64,000 nt of DNA from Conchocele bisecta. Its lineage: Eukaryota; Mollusca; Bivalvia; Lucinida; Thyasiridae. This document shows positions 56,979-64,000 of the stretch, piece after piece. The notes beneath the pieces were generated by a model that did not search any database, was not told where the DNA came from, and was given only the letters and a program-made list of their open reading frames with translations. The position numbers were made by a program, and so were the translations under genes. Where the stretch lies: assembly GCA_029237695.1 (NCBI GenBank), contig CM055275.1, positions 7,059,131 to 7,123,130 of the forward strand. Direction: 5' to 3'. Position 1 is the first letter of the stretch. Every line of letters begins with the position of its first letter.

Positions 56979-58002
56979 TCGTGTGTAGAAGAATTTTGAA
57001 ATTTCTAATAAAAGAACGACCTTTTGACCTTTCGGTGGCCATCTTGGATGACATAACCATCCAAGTTCGAAAATAAATGTATTGCTTGCGAGCCTGTGTG
57101 TGGGGTGTGCTGAGGTCTGAAAATCGAAAGAGATTTCGTTATCTTCAAAAGCTGTATTACTCTTCAGCATGCGAATTGCAACTGCCGAATATTTTAAACA
57201 AGTGTAACATTTCAACATACGTGTAATAACATGATATAGATATGGTGTATGGACCATCACGACTATAACTGCCATGACAGGTGGTACTCGATTGACTTCT
57301 TATGGGGACAATTAACTCAGGGCATGTTTATCAATTAATGCTGTATACACGGACAATTTTCCGTTCATTCTAAGTAAAACTCGAAGTAGTGTGATGACAT
57401 TATAGTCAACAGAGTCCACCATATAACAGTCAAGCCAGATAGTCCATGCAAATACAAATGAGAATATGTTAACACAGGCGATCTGAATAGGAAAGTTAAA
57501 TACACACACACGACTGTCTTAGCTCACATTATAAACCAGGTAATTTATTAAACGGCTGCAGACAAATGACGTTAGTTTGAACCTTAGTGCGTGCAGAGAT
57601 GTTATGCTTTGCGGAATCCCTATTGGTTTGTGTAATTAGTTTAATCCTTAGTAATGGCTATGTGAACTTCATATTGAAACAGGGACTGTGTATACATGTG
57701 TACTCAGAGCCGTTTAATATAGATCTGGTTTATGGCACAGTAGATTTTTAGCTGATATTTAAGACTGGGAGTTGGCTTGATTACTGAATCCTAAGGATGT
57801 GGTGCAGTAATTTCCAATCCAGACTTAGCCAACAGGCCGACTATGATTTACCAGTAATATTGGCATGGCATGTGCCTATATATCATTATTTAAACAACTG
57901 CCGTGTAAGGCTGCATTGCTATTTATATAAATACCAGAGAACTATTGGTTATGTTACATAGTGCGTATAAATTACAAGGCGTGCAAGCTTGTAATGCATA
58001 TA
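56979..58002. other. Repeat fragment then unassigned DNA
   Basis: 56985-57075 (AGAAGAATTTTGAAATTTCT, AAAGAACGACCTTTTGAC, GGTGGCCATCTTGGATGAC) matches 59515-59600. The rest, 57080-58002, holds no supported gene. A (TTTG)n run opens at about 58003. Confidence 0.5.
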
Positions 58003-58394
58003 GTTTGTTTGTTTGTTTGTTTATTAGTGTTTAACGGCCTATCAACAGCTAAGGACGGGTTCGATCCCATTTTAACCTGTTGCATTGGGGGGAAAATCCC
58101 TAAATCAGAACGGAATATTTACATCGAGAACAAATATATTCAGCCCTGAAATTAGAATAACCTGACCTGGTGCCAGGTCCATACCACACCAAGTCACTTG
58201 GCCCCTTCCCCAAAAATAGTATTACGAATAATGTAATACTCACATAAGGGGTATAGCCAGATTCAACTGTCACATACAAAATGCCAAAGACGTATGTATG
58301 TGAGGGCAAAACCAGGTCTCCAGTCGGGATTCCGGTAAGGATGAACCCCGATCGTTTACGTTACCCATCGCATTCTCCCGCCTGCCACCCACAA
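58003..58394 (+). repeat. SINE-like dispersed element, second plus copy
   Basis: Same order of motifs as 56536, starting after a (GTTT)n run and ending CCGCCTGCCACCCACA. CATCGAGAACAAATATATTC is shared with 59168, so these two copies are closer to one another than to 56536. Confidence 0.8.
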
Positions 58395-59167
58395 TGCATA
58401 TAGTACTGCATGTTGTCACACGTCAGTATCAATACTGGTCGGGTGTCAACCAATAGTTTGCTACTTACGTTAAACTTAATTTTGAACAGGTTGTGGTTAT
58501 AAGAGCGTATCACTCTATCCAAATTTCATTACAATATGTCACATTACCAAGGTGAAAACAATGCATGACATAATTATATCCTCGCACAACAAACATGAAT
58601 ACATTTTTTTCACACATATGTATACTGTACATACATATAACAATAACACATAAGCAGTAATGTTGTTGCCGCAGATTGCAACGTAGCAATATGTATCCTA
58701 AATAGAACAATTTCAAAAACACATCCTAATTTATAATTACAACAATTTATCATTAAATCGGACAGATATTTAATGGAAATTTATTAAACTGACATTATGT
58801 CATAATTGTAACTCTAAAACTGTGTATCCGTTTTCAGACCATTTCAGAGGAAACTGCATATTTTCATAATGTCCGCGTAAGATGTTTACCACACATATAA
58901 GGGTCTAACAAACATTTCAAACAATGGGACTTAAACCAGTGAAATAATAGTGTGAGCTTTATAATGTTATCCCGGGACACATGTTTAGATTCTCACAGAA
59001 AAATACCTAACGTGGCATGCTCGCATTCGCAATAGCTGGATTAATCAATTCCAATCATTTTTAACCAACGTGTTTCGTACCATCTTAAATTCTGCATCAT
59101 CCAAATAAGATTGCCAATGTACAATCGATAATTTGGGACATGGCCGTCATAGACGCCGAAAATATGA
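58395..59167. other. No gene seen
   Basis: No repeat or frame I can support. Confidence 0.5.
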
Positions 59168-59408
59168 AATGTGTTTTTGTTTATTAGTGTGTAACGGCCT
59201 ATCAACAGCTAAGGTCATGCAAGGCCGGGCAAACGGGTTCGATCCCATTTTAACCTGCTGCATTGGGTGGAAAATCCCAAAATCAGAACGGAATATTTAC
59301 ATCGAGAACAAATATATTCAGCCCTGAAATGAGAATAATGTATCTGACCTGGTGCCAGGTCCATACCACACCAAGTCACTTGGCCCCTTCCCGGTAAAAT
59401 AGGATTAC
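59168..59408 (+). repeat. SINE-like dispersed element, 3'-truncated copy
   Basis: Matches 58003 closely up to CCAAGTCACTTGGCCCCTTC, then joins a different repeat at about 59415. Confidence 0.8.
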
Positions 59409-59409
59409 G

Positions 59410-60043
59410 AATATCTTGGATTAGCGATGACCTCCATTTTAACAAATCTGAAAAGGCTTCACCCATGGACCATAACTTTTAAGTTTGGCTCCCATGGGCC
59501 AAGCGGTTCATGCGAAGAAGAATTTTGAAATCTCTAATAAAAGAACGACCTTTTGACATTTCAGCGGCTATGATGGATGACATAACAATCAGATTTCGAC
59601 AAAGAAAATGCACCAGAGTGATCGCCTCGTTGATATCTTCGATTTGATATATGACATGACCATATTCGGTCAAAAATAAAATTTGACCCCAATTTGACCA
59701 CACGGGCCACGCCCATTTTTGATCCCAGGGTTACCATTTTAACAACATTGAAAGAGCATTATACATCGATCATTTCTACCAAGTTTTGTCGAAATCCGGT
59801 TGGCGGTTCTTGAAAAGAAGATTTTTTAAGAATTTGTGCTATTTTTAGACGGCGGCCATCTTGGATAATGCAATGACGTCATTTTAACAAATTTTTAATC
59901 CCCCTACCTAAGGACCATGACCATGAAGTTTGGTGACAATAGGCCCAATGGTTACCGAGAAGAAGACGTTTGCAAATGTTCACGGACGACGACGACATTG
60001 CGGTAACAATAGCTCACATGAGCTTCTCTCAGGTGAGCTAAAA
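59410..60043 (+). repeat. Repeat ending GACGACGAC...GAGCTAAAA
   Basis: Three diverged sub-units each hold CATTTTAACAA, a CATGGACCAT-type stretch, AAGTTTGG and GAAGAAGA. The 3' end, CGGACGACGACGAC then AGCTCACATGAGCTTCTC and GTGAGCTAAAA, is a terminus I associate with abundant mollusc elements. One GGCGGCCATCTTGGATAATG YY1-like site lies at 59852. Confidence 0.65.
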
Positions 60044-60176
60044 TGCATGTAGATAACCAAAGTAATGTGATACATAGTAAGTATATAGTAGTTATGAGCC
60101 AAACTGAAGTTATAAGCCATAATGAAGTAGTTTATTGATAAAAATCTATGAACATCATTCAATGTATATACAAACA

Positions 60177-60400
60177 GGGCTCCAGATAAGGAATTAGATT
60201 TTGAGTATTTTCACTCCATCATTTCTGAAACAATTGGGTATTTCAACATTTTAATTGGGTATACTAAAATCACACTATTGTTTACACTTCAACAGACAAA
60301 AATTATTGAATACTTTGCTTCAAAATGAAAACATATCTTGGCATTTCATTAGAATTTTCTCATTAGAGACAAGATGTGTTTTCATGGAAAACTAGAAGGC
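60177..60400 (+). repeat. Dispersed repeat shared with 1776-2000
   Basis: Begins CAGGGCTCCAGATAAGGAAT. It aligns with the 1.8-kb copy through TGTTTTCATGGA at about 60378. Differences are spread evenly, so both copies are old. Confidence 0.65.
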
Positions 60401-63400
60401 CGCGGCCTGCATGTCGCGCCTTGTGGCGAGGCATGGACACTAAAAAAAGAGATACAAATGTATTGTAAAACGAAAAACTTTAACCAAAAAACATAACCAA
60501 AAAACTTAACCAAAAATTTTAACCAGACGCACGTACGTATGTACGCCAAAGTGCCGACTATATCACGCTTACCGCAAGCGGGCGCGACAAAAACTTTAAC
60601 AAAAAACATTAAACAAAAACTTCAAAGTAATTTTACCTTGACATTGGGCGCAGGGGCCGCACGGCAGGGGGTAGACTGAAAACACAGATGATGATAAACA
60701 CCCATGTGAAGTTCCATGGTAATGGGCAAAGCAGTTGCAGAGATTTAGTATAACGAAAACTTTAACCACAAAAACTTAACCAAAATTTCCAAAGTAATTT
60801 GACATTGGGCGCAGGGGCCGCAAAAACCGGGAGGGGGGTAGATTGAAAATATAGATGATGATAAAAACCAATGTGAAAAGTTTTCAAAGGTAAATAATTT
60901 GGGCAAAGCAGTTGGCCAGAGATATAGGGTATAAACCGAAATACTTTAACCAAAAATTAACCAAAAAAATTAACCAAACAAACTAACCAAAAATTCAAAG
61001 GGGGTAATTTGACCTTGACAAAAATTGGGGCACAGGGGGCCGCAGAGAGGGGGGGGTAGAAGGAAAATAGGAGATGAAAATGCATAGAACACCCATGTGA
61101 AGTTTCAAAGGTAAATTGGGGCCAAAGCATAGTTGCAGAGATATAGTATAACGAAAAAACTTTAAACCCAAAAAAATTAAAAAACCTTAAAAAAACCTTA
61201 AAAAAATTAACCGAAACCATAACTTAATCCAAAACTTCAAAGTAATTTGACCTTGACATTGGGCAACCAGGGGCCGCACCGAGAGGGGGGTTAGAATGGA
61301 AAAAAATACAGATGATGAAGAAAAACACCCATGTTGAAGTTTCAAGGTAATGGGCAAAGCTATTTGCAGAGATATAGGCATAATCGGAATAAAAACTTTT
61401 AACCAAAAAACTTAAACCAAAAAATGCAAAAGTAATTTGCCTTGAACAATTTGGGCTTAACCAAAAGGGGCCGCACGGGAAAGTGGGGGTATTAGAATTT
61501 GGAAAAATTACATAAAAAACCCATGTTGAAGTTTCAAGGTAATTGGGCAAAGGGCAGTTGCAGAGATTTTAGGGTTATAACCGAAAACTTAACAACAGGC
61601 ATAACCAAAAACTTTACAAAAAAAACTTAACCGACAAAATTAAACAAAACTTTAAAGGACACAAAACGTAACGTACGTACGTACGTTACGCAATGAGCCC
61701 CGACCCTTTATCGCGCTTTTCCGCAAGCGGGGCGCGACAACAATTTAACCAAAACACGTCAAAGTAAAATTGACCTTGGGACAAATTGGGCACAGGGGCC
61801 CGCACGGGAGGGGGGGTAGGATGGACAAAACATAGATGATGATAAACAAACCCATGTGAAATTAAAAAAGTTTCAAGGTATTTAATGGGCCAAAAAAGGC
61901 AGTTTGAGAGATATATTAACCAAACGAAAAACCCCTTTACCAAAAAATTAACCAACCAAAACTTCAAAAGTAAATTTGACTTGGACATTTGCGCCGGGGG
62001 CCGCACCGGGAGGGGGTTTAGAATGAAAAATTTAGATGATGATACAACAACGAGTTGAAGGGTTTCAAAGGTAAAGGGGCCAAAAAAATAATAAAAAATA
62101 AATGAAGGGGGGGGGCCTCAGGAGAGGGGGGGGGGGGGGGGAGGGGGGAGGGAAAAAAAAATGGGAAAATAAAAACGGTAGGGGGGTAAGGGAATAAATA
62201 ATGAAGGGGGTGGGGGGGGGGGGGGGGAGAGGGGGGGGGATAAAATGACAAGGGGGGGGGGGTAGACGTGAAGAAGGGGAGGTGGGGTTAGGGATGGAAT
62301 AAAAAGAAAAAAGAAAAAATCAAAAAAAAAAAATACCCTATAAAAAAAAAAGAATGGGAAATAGGGAAAGCCTTTCAAGGCCCTCCCACCCAGCTCCCCC
62401 GGGGCCCCCCTAAAGCCCCCCCCCCCCCCCCTCAGTTGCAGTGAGATTAAAGCATAAATCGAAAAAACTTTAATCCAAAAACTTTAACAAAAAACCTAAA
62501 AAACCAATAACCAAAAACTTAACCTAAACTTCAAAGTAATTTGGACCTTGACAATTGAGGGCACAGGGGCCGCACGAGGAGGGGGGTTGAATGAAAATAG
62601 AGGGATGATGATAAACACCCAAATGTGAAGTTTCAAAAGGTAATGGGGCAAGAGCAGTTGCAGAGATATAGTAATAACGAAAAACTTTAACAAAAAAACC
62701 TTAATAAAAAATTTTCAAAGTAATTTGACTTTGACAATTGGGTAACAAGGGGGCCGGCAAACGGCTCCCCCCCAGGGGTGGGTAGTAGAATTGCAAAATA
62801 AGATGATGATAAAAACCCATGTGAGTTTCAAGGTAATGGGCAAAGCGTTTGCAGTGATTTATAAAAAGTATTTAACCGAAAAAACTTTAACCAAAAAACT
62901 TAACCAAAAAAACTTAAGCCGAACAATTAACCAAAACTTCAAAGTAATTTGACCTTGACATTGGGCACAGGGGCCTGCCACGAGAGGGGGGTTAGAATGA
63001 AAAAATAGAGAATGATGATGAAAGCACCCATGTGAAGAAAGTTTCCAATGGTAAATTAGGGCCAAATGCAGGTTGCAGAGAATATAAGTATAACGAAAAA
63101 ACTATATTTAACCAAAAAACATTAATCCAAACAAAAACTTTAACCAAAGTAACTTTCAAACTCATTTGACCATTTGGTACAATTGGGCAAGGGGGCCGCA
63201 CGAGAGGGGGGTAGAATGAAAATAGAAGATGATGATAAACACCCATGTTGAATGTTTTCAAGGTAATGGTCAAAGCAGTTGCATGAGATATAGTATAATA
63301 ACAAAAAACTAAACCAAAAAACTTAACCAAAAAACTTAACCAAACAACTTAACCAAAAAACTTCAAGTACTTTGACCTTGACATTGGGCACAGGGACCGC

Positions 63401-64000
63401 ACGAGCGGGGGTTTGAATTGAAAATAGAGATGATGATACACACCCATTAATTTCAAGGTAATGGCAAATGCAAAGTTGCAGAGATAATAATAATAACGAA
63501 AAAACTTTTTTAACCAAAAAACCTTAATTCCAAAAATGTCAAAAGTAATTTGGACCTTTGACATTGGGTACACAGCAGGGCCGCACGGGAGGGGGGTATA
63601 ATGGGGAAAATATAGAATGAAGAAAATAAACACCCATGTGAAAGTTTTTCAAGGTAATTGGCAAAGCAGTTTGTATAGATATAGCCCATAACGAATAAAC
63701 TTTAACCAAAAAACTTTAACCAAAAATGAAAAGGTAATTTGAACCTTGGGACAAAATTGGGCACAGGGGCCGCACGGAGTATTTAAAGAAAATATAACAT
63801 AAGAAACACCCATGTTGAAGTTCCAAGGTAATGGGCTAAGCAGTTGCAAGATTTAGTATAACGAAAACCAAAAACTTTAACCAACCGACAAAACAAAAAA
63901 ACTTTAACAAAAAAACTTACCGACAAAATTAAAACAAAACTTTAAACCGACACACACGTACGTACGTACTTACGTACCCCAAGTGCCACTATATCGCGCT
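60401..64000. repeat. Tandem array with GGGGCCGCAC core, noisy sequence
   Basis: About 14 units share TTTGACCTTGACATTGGGC, GGGGCCGCACG, GATGATGATAAACACCCATG, AAGGTAATGGGCAAAGCAG, TTGCAGAGATATAGTATAAC and repeated AACCAAAAAACTT. Two early units are 160 bp apart; later ones are 180-235 bp apart because of many one-to-few-base insertions, mostly in A, C and G runs. At 60531, about 61667 and 63956 an ACGTACGT run followed by GTGCC and a CGCTT..GCAAGCG hairpin (cut by the window end in the last) marks a larger period. Positions 62085-62440 are almost pure G/A then C runs. Every minus-strand frame here is lysine/phenylalanine-type low complexity and not a gene. Confidence 0.85.

Noticed and set aside
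62018..62378. Proline-rich minus frames of 77 and 86 codons
   Set aside because: They are translations of G/A homopolymer sequence in a probable low-quality zone.

Overview
The window looks like intergenic nuclear DNA of a marine invertebrate, most likely a bivalve mollusc. The evidence is AT-rich sequence with no bacterial gene density, non-LTR retrotransposon debris of animal type, tRNA-derived SINE-like pieces, many palindromic MITE-like elements, and several repeat families I recognise from memory as typical of bivalve genomes (the AACGGCCTATCAACAGCTAAGG family, the TGACCTTGACC satellite, and elements ending in GACGACGAC...GAGCTAAAA). The taxonomic call is inference; another lophotrochozoan cannot be excluded. 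I found no intact host protein-coding gene, no rRNA and no CRISPR. Most open frames of 60-100 codons come from repeats or chance.

Layout. 0-3.3 kb: several copies of a two-part palindromic element (part 1 bounded by TTTATCCCGTCAACAC inverted ends; part 2 a ~140-bp palindrome). 3.3-9.2 kb: unassigned DNA with scattered hairpins. 9.2-19.4 kb: dense MITE-like inverted repeats, a ~95-bp tandem array, a ~157-bp tandem array carrying a TA-flanked insertion, and a 24/111-bp minisatellite. 21.2 kb: an exon-like fragment with a SAP-like motif. 22-27.9 kb: more MITEs and palindromic elements. 27.9-30.9 kb: an 83-bp satellite of about 35 units. 30.9-34.7 kb: a decayed APE-type non-LTR retrotransposon with at least six frame changes. 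34.8-35.8 kb: the 3' end of a second, L1/Tx1-like element. 38.8-39.3 kb: a decayed gene with a C-terminal cysteine-rich CXC-like motif. 44.4-45.3 kb: a nearly identical 386-bp tandem duplication. 46.3-47.2 kb: an unusual array of AAAC-N4-GTTT near-palindromes. 48.7-51.7 kb: a ~168-bp satellite and a diverged subfamily, many units carrying the monomeric nuclear-receptor half-site TCAAGGTCA. 52.7-54.3 kb: a ~118-bp array rich in GTAACC. 54.7 kb: a tRNA-like cloverleaf. 56-60 kb: dispersed SINE-like copies. 60.4-64 kb: another tandem array that looks degraded by homopolymer-length noise.

The genes do not form a pathway: everything recognisable is mobile-element or satellite material. The most interesting structures are the composite palindromic family (with a diagnostic deletion subfamily, nested inverted arrays and a divergent relative), the AAAC-N4-GTTT array, and the satellites that carry transcription-factor-like sites in each unit.
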